This document shows positions 1 through 11,076 of a stretch of 64,000 nt of DNA, piece after piece. The number at the start of each line of letters is the position of its first letter. Within the stretch, counting starts at the first letter, position 1. The notes below the pieces were generated by a model that did not search any database, had not been told where the DNA came from, and was given only the letters and a program-made list of their open reading frames with translations. The position numbers were made by a program, and so were the translations under genes. The DNA comes from Emergomyces orientalis (lineage: Eukaryota; Ascomycota; Eurotiomycetes; Onygenales; Ajellomycetaceae). Location of the stretch: contig MOWL01000067.1 of the NCBI GenBank assembly GCA_002110485.1, forward strand, positions 3,286,001-3,350,000. Direction: 5' to 3'.

Positions 1-1355
1 ATTTAAGCGCCAAGAACCTGCGCGGAGTTGCTACGTATGGCTAGGCGGAGAGGAGCCGCAAATAGCCAAAGGCGTCACTACGCAAATGGCTGATGATTCT
101 GCACGAGAAGTAGAAAAGTGGGAGATTAGGAAAGCATATAAATTCGGCGGGGAGCAAATCTCCTTTACTCAGGAAGAACAAGCTTCGCTACGGGATTTCG
201 GTGAGCCTATTATCCGCATCATCGGATTCAAGCGACTCTCAGCACTTCCAATATGGGCCTCTATGAAACACCCGACGTTTATATATCCGTCCGAGGAAGG
301 ATACGTTGGCTCCACACGTGTTTTCTCTGCACTCTATCAAACACTTTTGAGAAAGGAGAAACTAGCACTAGTATGGTTCGTGCCGCGTAAAAACGCAGCT
401 CCAGTTATGGCTGCGATGATTCCTGGTAAAGCGAAGCTAGATGAAGACGGCGAAGAGGTGATTCCTCAGGGCATGTGGATCCTACCTCTCCCCTTCGCAG
501 ATGATATCCGACAAAGTCCAGAAACGAATATTATCACTGCTCCTGACACATTAGTTGATAAAATGCGAACGGTAATCCAATTACTTCAGCTGCCAAAGGC
601 ACAATACGACCCTCAGAAATACCCAAACCCTTGTAAGTTGGACGCCATTTTTCTGTCCTTCCTAGTATACGAATTTAGTACATTCCTCGAGCTAACCATT
701 TCTCACACGATCAGCTTTACAATGGCACTACCGCATTTTACAAGCCCTTGCTCTCGACGAAGACCTCCCAGAACAACCAGAAGACAAAACCTTACCAAAA
801 TATCGTCAAATCGACAAGGTTCGTTTCGCTCTCATTCCTCCGCCTTTGGTTTCCGTTACTAACCCAAACCAAACATCTTTTCCCCTCAAGCGCGCCGGTG
901 AACATGTAATAGCCTGGGGCGAAGAATTAGAAGCTCAACATCTGAAAATCGAAGCCGAACAGCCTGTAACATCAACCCTCGTCAAGCGGCCCGCAAGCAG
1001 AGCGCAAGAACAAGTCAAAGGAGACTCACGCCCCGCCAAGAAAGCGAAAACTAGTCCTGATGCTTCCGGCGCGGCTGACGATGTAAAAATGCACTACGAA
1101 AAGGGGGCGCTGAGTAAGGTTAGATACAGTTACCCCGTTGTCGGCCTATCTGCTTGAGTGATAGTTTCTGCCCTTCGTTCCACCCGGTCGCACCGCGTAT
1201 GAAGCATGTAAGTACATGAGCTAATTGAACATTGTGAAACAATATAGTTGACGGTGGCTGTCCTTAAAGACTTTCTCCAATCTCAGGGTCTATCTGCGAC
1301 GGGTAAAAAGGCCGATATGATAGAGCGGGTGGAGGATTTTTTGGAGCAGAAGTGA
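1..1355 (+). CDS. KU70: Ku70, ATP-dependent DNA helicase II subunit 1 (3' part)
   Basis: C-terminal 356 residues of Ku70, which with Ku80 forms the ring that binds double-strand DNA ends for non-homologous end joining and telomere protection. The reading frame is open from base 2, so the N-terminal von Willebrand part lies outside the window. Exons: 2-632, 715-818, 891-1118, 1248-1355; their sum is a whole number of codons. The beta-barrel core is recognisable ([41 protein letters not shown]). The first junction gives [20 protein letters not shown], a family hallmark. A SAP DNA-binding domain closes the protein ([14 protein letters not shown]...[15 protein letters not shown]). The introns at 633 and 819 have CTAAC-like branch sites. 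The last donor is uncertain: position 1119 keeps frame but is a weak GTTAGA, and a better-looking GTAAGG at 1114 does not keep frame. Identity is very sure. Confidence 0.95.
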
Positions 1356-2648
1356 TGTTCAGACCCGGGATCTATTATATGCTGCTACCGTTGCTACTCC
1401 TATGCTGAATTATTCTAAACATTTCCCCACCCTGCTCCATTCCTGCGAATTTCGTTTACTTCATCATTTTTGAGGTTTCGAGATGCCTAGTTTATATCCC
1501 CCCTTTCTTCGGTTTAGTTTATGTTAGTTTCGATTTGCGCCCATGGGATTTAGATTGACTGGTATGGTATGAAAAAAAAGAGGAGCTTTTAGGAGTTGTG
1601 AGAATTGTATTATATGTCAACCAGTTGGTCTGACCAAAGCCAATTTGGTGGGCTGGGTAATTGTAACATTGAGACAGCTTCCACCGCGGTAAAGGACATC
1701 CTTAAATAACTACCATGAGTCACAGTTCAACTCTTCTTGACATCTTGGAGTCTACCAGCTACTGTATAGTTACCGTGTAAACCGCCCAGTCCGTTGGTTT
1801 CTTACCAGACTTCAAGTAAAAATCACCACCACCATACACGTTGCTGACATTATTCTGCTCTGCATTCTAAAGCAAACAACCCATACGCGTACTAAAAATT
1901 AGAGGACAAACTAACAGATAGGGGGACAACTGGTTACCAAGGCACACCACACGGCAATACTCCGCTATGGTGTCCCTTGTTGATATTACAACCACAGCAC
2001 ACATTTGTTGCTCGCAAGGGCACAGTATCTATCTACCCCCGCTACAATCAGGATTTTTGGTGTACAAACCAAACCCGAAATCCGAACTATCATGGCCTTG
2101 CATTATATCGAGCAGCAGTTGATGCACTTTAAGAGGTGCATATTCTCGATGCTCGTTTACCTCTGAGCTTCCAGCAGCACATTGTCCGAGACCAACTTCT
2201 CAAACCTGCAGAACACGAGGTCTAGTTCAACTTGACAAGTGATCAGCGGGGAGTTTCTTCTCACTGCTGGCTGTGTTCGCCCCACGTATACGGGCATGCA
2301 GGCCCTTCGAGCGGATGCTGCGAAGTAGTGACGAGCCATCCTGATTGTTTTTTAAATTAGCCGGGGGTTAATGCTAACAGATCAACATAGGACTAAGAAT
2401 TGAAATCCGTAAAGATACCTAGGCTACAGATGAAACAGAACCACAGCTAAAGCTGTTTCTCACCAATATATATCTTATAAAACCCGCAGTCAATCTGTTT
2501 CGTTTCAATCTAACCCGTATTGCTCAAATCCATTATGGGGGGCCGACGTTGAATCAAGAACAGTCAAATCAGACATCATATCATATCTCCCAAGAGCCCT
2601 AAATTGCCCTTCATTCATAACTAAAGAAATACAAATTTCACCACAAAA
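1356..2648. other. Intergenic region between KU70 and the TagC-like gene
   Basis: No supportable gene. It holds the KU70 3' UTR and the promoter of the following gene. A 60-codon minus-strand frame at 2157-2339 has no family resemblance and no splice context, and I do not call it. Confidence 0.6.
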
Positions 2649-3587
2649 ATGCGCCCTCTCCACTTGGCCCTACGCACGGCTCTGGCGCTATGCCTGACAC
2701 TCACCACAGCTCTCGCTGCCGTCCCAACCACCAAACGCTTCGATCTCACCAAACCCTCCTACGACCTCTTCCGCGGCAAAAATCTTCATGAAAACCGCGT
2801 CCAGCAAAGCTTCGCCTTCGATAACGTCAACAGGCGCCTTTTCGTCGCCCAGCTGCGGGATGGCACAGGCGACACCTCAGGACACCTGTGCATAACCCAG
2901 CTAGATTTCTCTGGTAAATACATCGGCTACATGCATCTGAACGGGTTTGGGCACGGTGTCTCCTTCGGTGCGCAGGGTGTGGGCGCCGACACGTATCTCT
3001 GGACCGAAGTCGAAGCCAATGGTAACGGGTACGGCAAGAAGTTGGCGCACTTCAAATGGAAGAACGGCGGCACGTTATCCGAATCGTCATCGGCGTTGAC
3101 AAAATTCACCCCGATAAAGGGTGCGACGGAGCACACTGCTTTCATCGACCAGATATCCAACAGGCTGATAGTCCGCTATAATAAGGACGGCAAGCATATC
3201 GCCGCCTTCGACCTGAATGCCGCTACTAAGGGTGATTTCTCGAAACCACTCGTGGACTTTAAGCAGCCGGGACTGGATAAATTCAAGTCCAAGGTATTCC
3301 AAGGGTATGCTGTGTACGGGTCTTATCTTTACGTAATGACGGGCACATCGTATGAAGCCAGTGGCGGGGTAGTGAATTCCCAAGTTGCAAGTATCGATAT
3401 GAATACGGGGAAGATCGTACAGGGCCCGTCAATGACGAAGGCTGGCGGGAGCCTTCCGTTTCGGGAACCAGAGGGTATGGCGATTTATAAAACAAAAGCT
3501 GGGGAAGTGAGGCTGTTCTTGGGCTTTGCGACAGGGAACAGTGGAGATCGGAGGTCGAGTTTGTTTTACAAAAATGCGTTGATTTGA
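2649..3587 (+). CDS. Secreted TagC-like beta-propeller protein
   Basis: Single-exon 312-residue protein. Residues 1-23 form a signal peptide (hydrophobic core ALALCLTLTTALA), followed by a dibasic KR at about 29-30 that could be a Kex2 site. The rest resembles fungal and actinobacterial proteins annotated 'teichoic acid biosynthesis protein C', a secreted beta-propeller fold. Features shared with them are the opening block RVQQSFAFDNVNRRLFVAQL, the GHGVSFGAQG...WTEVEANGNGYG stretch and the closing FREPEGMAIY...GFATG. Fungi make no teichoic acid, so the family name is historical and the true substrate is unknown; extracellular polysaccharide binding is only a guess. The start lies just after an A-rich leader (ACAAAA before the ATG). 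The lack of introns is unlike most neighbours. Family assignment is fairly sure; function is not. Confidence 0.8.
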   Translation: MRPLHLALRTALALCLTLTTALAAVPTTKRFDLTKPSYDLFRGKNLHENRVQQSFAFDNVNRRLFVAQLRDGTGDTSGHLCITQLDFSGKYIGYMHLNGFGHGVSFGAQGVGADTYLWTEVEANGNGYGKKLAHFKWKNGGTLSESSSALTKFTPIKGATEHTAFIDQISNRLIVRYNKDGKHIAAFDLNAATKGDFSKPLVDFKQPGLDKFKSKVFQGYAVYGSYLYVMTGTSYEASGGVVNSQVASIDMNTGKIVQGPSMTKAGGSLPFREPEGMAIYKTKAGEVRLFLGFATGNSGDRRSSLFYKNALI

Positions 3588-4589
3588 GGAGTGAAATAAT
3601 ATCTACGATGGGGGAATTTACATGTATATATTTGAACTTTTTTATTCACATAAATACCCGCTTTTTCAGCTATTTTCTTGCAACGTCTAGATTTGACTAA
3701 TGGTAATTGAATAATATAGTGAGAAAGATGAATTTACATAGCTTAACAATCATGTTATTCAAAGCAAGTAACTTCTTCCGCCACATACAACCAAGTACTA
3801 CTTTTTCACAATAGATTCGAAGCAAAATGGACCAGTGCGAAAGAGAAGGAAAGGAGCAAGTCTATTGCTATTGCCGTTAACCTTAACTAGATTTTAAGAA
3901 TTAAACAACGCAGTACTTAATGGGGTAATTAAACTACTCTATATAAGAGACCAAATCCAAGTCAACAGGAAAAGAAGAGCCCTGCCCTTCAAATCAACAT
4001 GAACCCGATCCAATTTTCCTCGTTAGTCGAATGGCCCCATTACTTCACTGATACATAGATAAAGGGCATCAAAACAAGAAGAAAAAGAAAAAGAAAATAG
4101 TTTAAGAGAAATGTTCAAGCAAGCACATCTCTGCACATGGAGAACATAAGAGAGTCAAAAAATAATTTAAAGAGCCCGACTGCTTGGAAGTTTCCAAAGC
4201 CCAATTTTACCAAATATACCGCCCCACTTGGAAAGATCAAGTTGGCAAACCACAAAAACCAAAACAGAAAGGGTAAGAAGGTAAGTAACGAGAAGAACGC
4301 CTAGAGAACCGGGTTGACTACATGGGTGCATCATAACAAAAAAGGACAAAAAATGTGGGTTGAAGTTCAAGAGTTCGGACGAAACGATCCAATCACCAAA
4401 AGAAAACAAAAGAAAACCGACTTAATTTCCCTTGACTCCCTGCTTTTTTTTAAAAAATAAAAAAAACTACGTTGCAAGACACAATGCGGGGATGTGTATC
4501 CTACGGACAACGGCGATATAAAAGTGAATTTTTAGATATTATCAAGTTGAACGAAATAGGTCAGTTTATATTCATCAGGGAAACTCCGG
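3588..4589. other. Convergent intergenic region
   Basis: 3' UTR space between the TagC-like gene (+) and the RGG-rich gene (-). It is A/T-rich with poly-A and poly-T runs. I see no gene or RNA in it. Confidence 0.6.
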
Positions 4590-7586
4590 TTACTCGTGGT
4601 ATGGCGGCGGTGGGGTGCGTTCATGTGGGTGTGGCTGCTGAAGCGGATGTTGATGTTGTTGTTGTTTATGTTGCGGGTACTGCTGTTGTTGATAAAGGTG
4701 TGTATTCTGAGGACGAGGCGGAGGGTGTGATTGGTGATGAGGAGGTTGAAGAGGTTGCTGATGTTGATGTTGATGTTGATGTTGATGTTGATGTTGATGT
4801 TGATGTTGCGACCCTGGATGGGGTGGAGGTGGTGGATGCCCGTAAATTGCTGGGTGATAAGGCGGGCCTAGCGCCGCATGGCCAATTGGTACATGCATGT
4901 ACTGTGGCGGAGGAGGGGGAGGCCCATGGGAAGCATGGTGTGGAGGGGGATGCGGAGGATAGGGTCCTGGGTGATATGCCATACCCTGTGGTGCGGGCAG
5001 GTGTGGAGGCGCGGAGGAGAATGGGTCAGGGAGTTCGTTTAGATGTGGAATGGAAGGGTATCGACCAGAGGCAGGGAGAATACGGCGGGGAAGGTTAGGT
5101 AGTCCTCGTTGAGAGCCAGGCGGTGGCGGTTGGTGGTGGGTTGGTGGCGGGAGAAATGACCGCGGGTCCGTCGGCGGTATCATCTGGCCGAGTACAGGCT
5201 GGGGAAGTATCGTTCGGTGTAATCCCCGGGGATGTTGGTCTGTTAGCCGTTGTTGATGTTGAAATGGAGGGTGATATGGCTGCGGGGGCAACTCCTGAGC
5301 GACGCCAGGAAGATTTCGGAAGGGCGCCAGTTGTGGGCCTGGTAAGGGAGGCCCATAGGTGTACTGTTGCGCCGGACGCTGACCAATGTCACCCACAGCG
5401 GCATCGGCGAGAGCACTCAAGGCGGTAGGAGGCTCTACAGTCATTGCGGTTGAAGGTTTCCCCTCAAACGTCCGACCTTCTTCCCGCTGGCAAAGCTCTG
5501 TTAATGCCTCCGTAAGCTGCGAGATTCTATCGCTGACAGGAACTGCTGCCCGTGTCTCTTGAGTTATCTCCTTTATTTGAGGAGAAATATCATTTTCAAT
5601 CTTCGCTCGTTGTATGAAGTCATCCCACCCATAAGCAGCCCGTTCATAGAGCGCGGCACCCTTCGGGTCTCTGACGAAAGAACTGTTGAATCCGCGAGCA
5701 GTGGGTCGACGGGGAGCAACATCAGGCTCTGATCCAGATTCGTCGGTCTACAACTCCGTTGTCAGTAATTATTATTTTCCCATGTTCAAAGCTTTCTATA
5801 ACAGGTTTTGCATCCTTACCTCAGTGTGGTCGTCATCCTCTGCTTGACGGCACTGTTCCACGAAAGCCATATAGCTCCCCTGAGCAGCGAGAAGATGTTC
5901 CTCCCTGATATGTCGAGATTTATCCTGGTGAAAATTAGACTTTGTGCAGCAAAGGGGGTGTAACGGACGGCAAAATTATCTTACATGGAAGTTAGCATTG
6001 ACCCGCTCTTTGTTAGCCTCAAGCAAGGCATCCGCAGCTTTTGCACGCCAATTGTATTCGTTTTCAATAACTTCCAGTCTCTTCTGTAGCCTAGCTTTGA
6101 GATCGTTCATAACTTGATCGTATTCCGGGACAGCCATGTGTGCATTGGAATCTTTTATAAGTTTGGCCTCCGATCGATTCGCGATGACGGTGAGCGCGGT
6201 TCGCTGCGCTGACGCGACTCGACGAAACACCTTATCAAGTTCCTTTTGTCTCTCCCGGAGTTTCTTGATCACTGGGCTGGGTGATAGCGACCTCTCGCGA
6301 TCGATTGGTTGAAGTCGGCCTCCACGTCCTCCTCTTCCAGCACCCCGACCACGGCCACCCCTTCCACGACCACGGGTCCATCCTCTCCCCCTTGCCCTTC
6401 CCCTAAACCCACCGCGTCCACGACCCCTACCCGGAACGCTTGGCAATGTGCTGGCAGACAACTCTCCGGTTTCAGATGGGGTTGGAGCTGGGGAGCCCGA
6501 TATCTCCGTTGGGGCGGCTTCCTGCGCCGCCAAAGGGGATTCTAACTCTATCGACTCAGCAGGTGAGTCTGCATTGCGGATCCTAAGTTGTGGAACCAGT
6601 TTCGTGCGCCTGGTTTCTGGGGCTGGTGGGTCCGTATCACCATCACCACTATTATCATCGCCATTTCTCTCTGATGGCGGAGAACCCAACCCAGGGCTAG
6701 GATTTGATTTTTCCATCTTCAATCTATTTGTGCCCGGGTTTAAGTTTTCTGCAGACTCATCACTCTTGCTGGTGGAATTTTGCTTCCTCGTAGCCACGGG
6801 GCTGCTCTGCTTACTCGCAGGTCCAATGGTAGTTGTCTCTGATTTCGTGGCGGTATTTTTCCCTTTTTCAGTATTGGCGCCTACAGGCTTACTGCTATTA
6901 GGCTTCGAAACTGCCTCGGGGGAAGTTTCCAGTTCGGTTTTATATCCCGAACTCCGACGACGTCGAGGGGAGTCAGTCCATGTCGATTTAAACGAAGAAG
7001 ATTGAGAGTCGGAAATTTGCTTCTTGGTGTTTAGGTTGGGTGATTTCGACGTGGTGTCCTTGTCATTGATCTCCCCCTCGTCGGAGCCAATATGGATTTC
7101 ATGAGGTCCATTGAAGTCTGGTTGCTGTATCCCTGAATCGTTGGGCTGCTCAGGTACAGAGTCCATATGATGGAACTTGGAAAGAATCCTAGCAGATTGG
7201 CGAGTTGGGCGCGGAGTGTTCGATTCCGCAATACCGTTCTCGGGTGCAATATCTTCCCTTGTCTTTCGAACTCTTTTTGTCCGGGGCGTTTGCGGATCCG
7301 AGAGTGCTTGAACAGGCAGAGGTTCATGATGGTTACTGTCGTTCAATGATTTTGAACGACCAATATGAGCGCGGCTTTTGCCTCTTGCTCGTGATCGTGA
7401 GCCACCACGGTTTCCACCTCGCGAGCGGCTCGAAGATGAAGTAGATGAAACTGGATGGCCGGCGGTTAACAGGAGGTATTCGCCATTGCGCTCCTGACAA
7501 TAATACTCACTCTGGGGGGAATCTGCTCCAGATGCGCTACCCAACTCATGACTTCGGTCCAACTTGCGCTTAAGGCCCGTCATCAT
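4590..7586 (-). CDS. Conserved hypothetical RGG- and His/Gln/Pro-rich nuclear-type protein
   Basis: I do not recognise a named family. Exons on the minus strand: 7586-5985, 5924-5820, 5747-4590, all phase 0, giving 954 residues. Donors GTAAGA and GTAAGG and acceptors CAG and TAG are canonical. The order is: a basic Ser/Arg-rich N terminus; a long disordered Ser/Pro/Lys region; an RGG block at about 382-425 typical of RNA- or nucleic-acid-binding proteins; an apparently ordered helical block at about 430-600 (IKKLRERQKELDKVFRRVAS, YDQVMNDLKARLQKRLEVIE, exon 2, then NSSFVRDPKGAALYERAAYG); and a Pro/His/Gln-rich tail with an uninterrupted His-Gln repeat near residue 880. The helical block probably carries the conserved function. 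Composition suggests a nuclear chromatin- or RNA-associated role, but this is inference. Gene structure is confident; function is unknown. Confidence 0.85.
4757..4808. repeat. GATGTT hexanucleotide microsatellite coding for His-Gln
   Basis: About nine head-to-tail GATGTT units (CATCAA-type codons on the minus strand) inside the last exon of the RGG-rich gene. The repeat encodes alternating His-Gln and length changes would stay in frame. Confidence 0.9.
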
Positions 7587-8492
7587 GAGAAGGAGGAGGA
7601 GTGTGTATTTCTATTGTCCACTATATGGGGTTGGATGAGGTCAGCTCACGTGATCAGAAAGTTTTCAAGTTTGTAAACGTTTTGGAAGTGTTGGAGATGT
7701 ATAAGAAAAAGGGGAGAGCACGAACGACAACGAATAAAATGAAGAGAACAAGAAGAATAACGAAGTAGAAATGAGAAGAGAAGAACAGAAAGGTAAAGCA
7801 GATAGCAACAATGCATCAGTGAATTATCGCATTCAGACCAAGGTAGCTAACGCATCCGTTTGGCAACAAGCCACGGGACAGTTGGCGTGTAGAGTTGAAA
7901 ACAGCCAAAAATGAAAGCAATAAAGAAAGACGTTCCAAAATAAATTAATAGACGAAAAGAACTGAAACAAACAAGAGTTAAGAAAATAGTACAGTTAGAG
8001 GCTCGAAAAGATGAAACAACAACAACAACAACAACAACCCAACATATCACTCAAAACAAACACAGCTGAAGGACATGGCGATGTAGTCCTTTTCTGGCCT
8101 GTTATTTATTTAAGCTTAGGGTCCAAACAGGGCGTCGAAAAACGGAAGAGGAAATAATAAAAAGAAAGAAAAAATGACAAGACTTGATTTTCCTCACATT
8201 CTCATTGGTCCAGAAGGGGAGGCGATTTTTTGTTAATTTTTGCAGGCTTATTTTTGCCTATCCGGTTAGGCCAGCTGTGGAGAAGTATAAGCCCCCATCA
8301 AATAAATCAAATACGAAAGCACAACTCCTGGGCTAGGGACAAAGTAAGCAGAGTGAAGCGAGTAAGGAACAGTTCAAGTAGAAGACACGATCTTATAGAA
8401 ATAAGGAGTAGGAAACGCTGGTGATGGGAGAGAAATAGATTGGTAGTTAGGCGTAGTAATGTTGAGGTGGTGGATGTAGAAAGAGGAAAAGA

Positions 8493-8525
8493 ACGAGAGT
8501 GCGAGAGAGTGCGAGAGAGTGCGAG
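8493..8525. repeat. Three tandem copies of a 10-base unit
   Basis: GAGAGTGCGA repeated three times head to tail, in non-coding DNA upstream of the RGG-rich gene. Confidence 0.8.
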
Positions 8526-10424
8526 AAAAGCAGTGCTTGCAACAGATTTAGATGTAAGAAACATTTACATGAGGCTAGGCAGAGTAAGCAAAGCACAAAA
8601 ATAACTGTCAAGGGCGTCTTGAAGTTACTGATTATGCATGCATGCATACATGAAGCAGGACAGACAGGGCGAGTGTAAAAAACATTAGGGGCGCTTGATA
8701 GTAGTTTTAAGCATGAAAATTGGGATCTTGGATATGAAATATGGATAAATACTAACTCACCCTCTGTTGGGGTTGGATATGAATCTTTCTTCAGTCCAAA
8801 TATGCCATAAGAAAAGAAAACATATGTTCGTGAGAAAAAGAAGAAAAGTAGCGTAGGAGTTGATAGTTGTTATGTATGTATATCGTGATATCCCCCTGTA
8901 GAGCAGCTAAAGTAGAAGTTGTTAGGAGAAGAAATTTTCTCGACAGGCGGAAAAGCAGGAAATGGTTCGGGCTTGGTCGGGTGGGTATGTACGGTATCGT
9001 ATTGTATGTTTTTCCTTCCACGCAGAGCCGTTAGTCAGTGGGCGGGCCAGCGACGATTGGCTGGAAGCTGACCTATGTGGTTTTAAGTTGGCGGCGGAAG
9101 GGCAATTTACCTGGAGAAAGTAGAACTTTAACAAGGAGTTGGTTGGGTTGGGTGGGTTGGCGGGATTGATTTCTGGTCTCGTATCGTATAGTATTGTATT
9201 GTATTGTACGGATCTGGGGCTGGTATGGACTTGGATCACGGTGTTCACAGACAAACGATGAAATATAGGAACCGGGCCAGCTATCGATGTAGAAGGGGTA
9301 GAGGCGAAGTGTAGAAAGAGAAGTGTTTTGTATTATAAGGATATTGTGTTATGTTAAAATATAGTATTATATTTTGGATATACTCATTGTAAAGGCATCT
9401 TAACAAAATTAAAAAAATGATAGCGAGATGAATAGGGCCGAGGAATCACAACAAATTTTACAGTTTAGTTCAAAGACAAATCATCTCACACCAGCTGTAC
9501 GACACTACAGAGAGTAGTTTCAATATGGCTGACATTTCAAACCCCATGAATCCATCATCAGAAGTCTATTACGCAGTTGATTCATCCCCCCTGATAAGTT
9601 GGCACCGATATAGAGGAAAAGAAAACCTAGGAAAGACAGACACCCTTGTCACTTTTACAAAAGAAAGAAGCAGATCGGCCGCCTCTATTACGGCCAATAT
9701 CATTTCATCATTTATTTATTCATTTATTCCTTTTCATTTAATTGGTATCTGACAGCCTTTTTTTTTTAGTAGTAAAACAATGGGCGCCAGCTCCGACTGA
9801 AGAAGCGGGGATTGTGGAGCATTTTGCCTTTATAGGTATCTATCTCAATTTCAATCTGAGCTCGCAGGTTTTGTTCACTGTAAGGGGCTCAAAAGCGGGG
9901 ATGGTATAGACAGGCGGGACGGTTTGAACTATGATGAGCACGACATATTTGTATGTAGTACATCCAGCTTGCATGTATCAGTACATATCTGCTACGGCGA
10001 TGGCTAGGTGCTTGTAGATTCCCACTTGAGGTAACATACATACATAAGATCTTCTTTGCAAGTTAAGTTAGTTTAGCATATAATCAATCAATCACACATT
10101 TACAAAGTCAATGATATCATAAATACAATTCCTTTGATTTTGTGTTTCAGAATTTATTCAATTGTTGATAATTATCTACTTATGAGAATATGTTCATTCT
10201 TGTTAAGATAAATGTATTTTGTTTTAGTAAATTTCTCTGCGAACTATTCATTATTAATCCTGCTGCAGCTCAACTCATTTCTTTAGGTCTTTCTGTATCT
10301 AGATAGTGAGTGGGCCTCAGCCAAATGACATTTTCTCCATAACAATAAAGTTCAAAAATAGGTACAATTTCTTCAACATCATAATAAATATGAACTTTTT
10401 ATTTAAAAAGAAATACTACATATA

Positions 10425-10594
10425 TATATACTGAGAGAATATAATACTCTATAGGTTAATTAAGTAACTATATTTTTCTATAAAGAAACTAGGAAATTCT
10501 GACTTTACATTTCAAAGCCAGTCATTTTCAAGTATGGCAGAATATCTCATTTATATAAAAAATTATCTATAAAACCATATTCTCTCAGTATATA
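10425..10594. repeat. Inverted repeat, MITE-like
   Basis: Perfect 18-base arms, TATATACTGAGAGAATAT at 10425-10442 and its reverse complement at 10577-10594, separated by 134 AT-rich bases. Pairing appears to continue imperfectly inward (CTATAG-containing segments). The overall length of about 170 bases fits a miniature inverted-repeat element or a decayed one. No target-site duplication is clear and no coding sequence is present. Confidence 0.55.
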
Positions 10595-11076
10595 CCTCTC
10601 TTCTAACTATAGAGTTCATATCTATTGTGATGTTGAGGTAATCACTGTTTTCTTATAACTATCTTTTATACGTGATGCAACATATGAAAGGTACATTTAT
10701 TAGTGTATTAGTAGGGATATTCTCTTTGAGCAGGAAGTGTCATAATTATGCCTATACTTCTCACATGTTCTAATGGTTTCTTCTCTTTTTCTGCAATAGT
10801 CACTCCTGCTCAATACACAAGTAAAAACTGCGCTGATTGACTCAAAAATGAAAAGTAAAATAGTTAGATCAAAAATGTTGAATAGTTAGACAGAAAAAAA
10901 TTAAAAATAGAATAGAACACCCTATGAAAAATCCGTGCAAAGTGAACAGAGACACAGTAACTATATACATGCATACATTGTACCCTTCAGATTCAAACAC
11001 ATCAATCCATTATCATCACCAATAAAAACAAAGAAAATTATGAATTATCATATATATATCCATAAACCCTGCCAGC

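Larger units (their letters stand above)
7587..11076. other. Gene-free 3.5-kb region with an AT-rich block
   Basis: Between the start of the RGG-rich gene (-) and the stop of the membrane protein gene (-). The first 400 bases are purine-rich on the plus strand, so CT-rich on the transcribed-side strand, as expected for the RGG gene promoter and 5' UTR. Around 8493-8525 lie three tandem copies of GAGAGTGCGA. From about 10080 to 10920 the sequence becomes strongly AT-rich and holds a perfect 18-base inverted repeat (listed separately). No coding region is convincing. Confidence 0.55.

Noticed and set aside
4472..5098. 208-codon plus-strand frame with Val-Asp repeat
   Set aside because: Antisense of the His-Gln/Pro-rich exon of the minus-strand gene.
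6448..7005. 185-codon plus-strand frame
   Set aside because: Shadow of the RGG-rich gene on the opposite strand, whose frame has introns and composition that fit a real protein.
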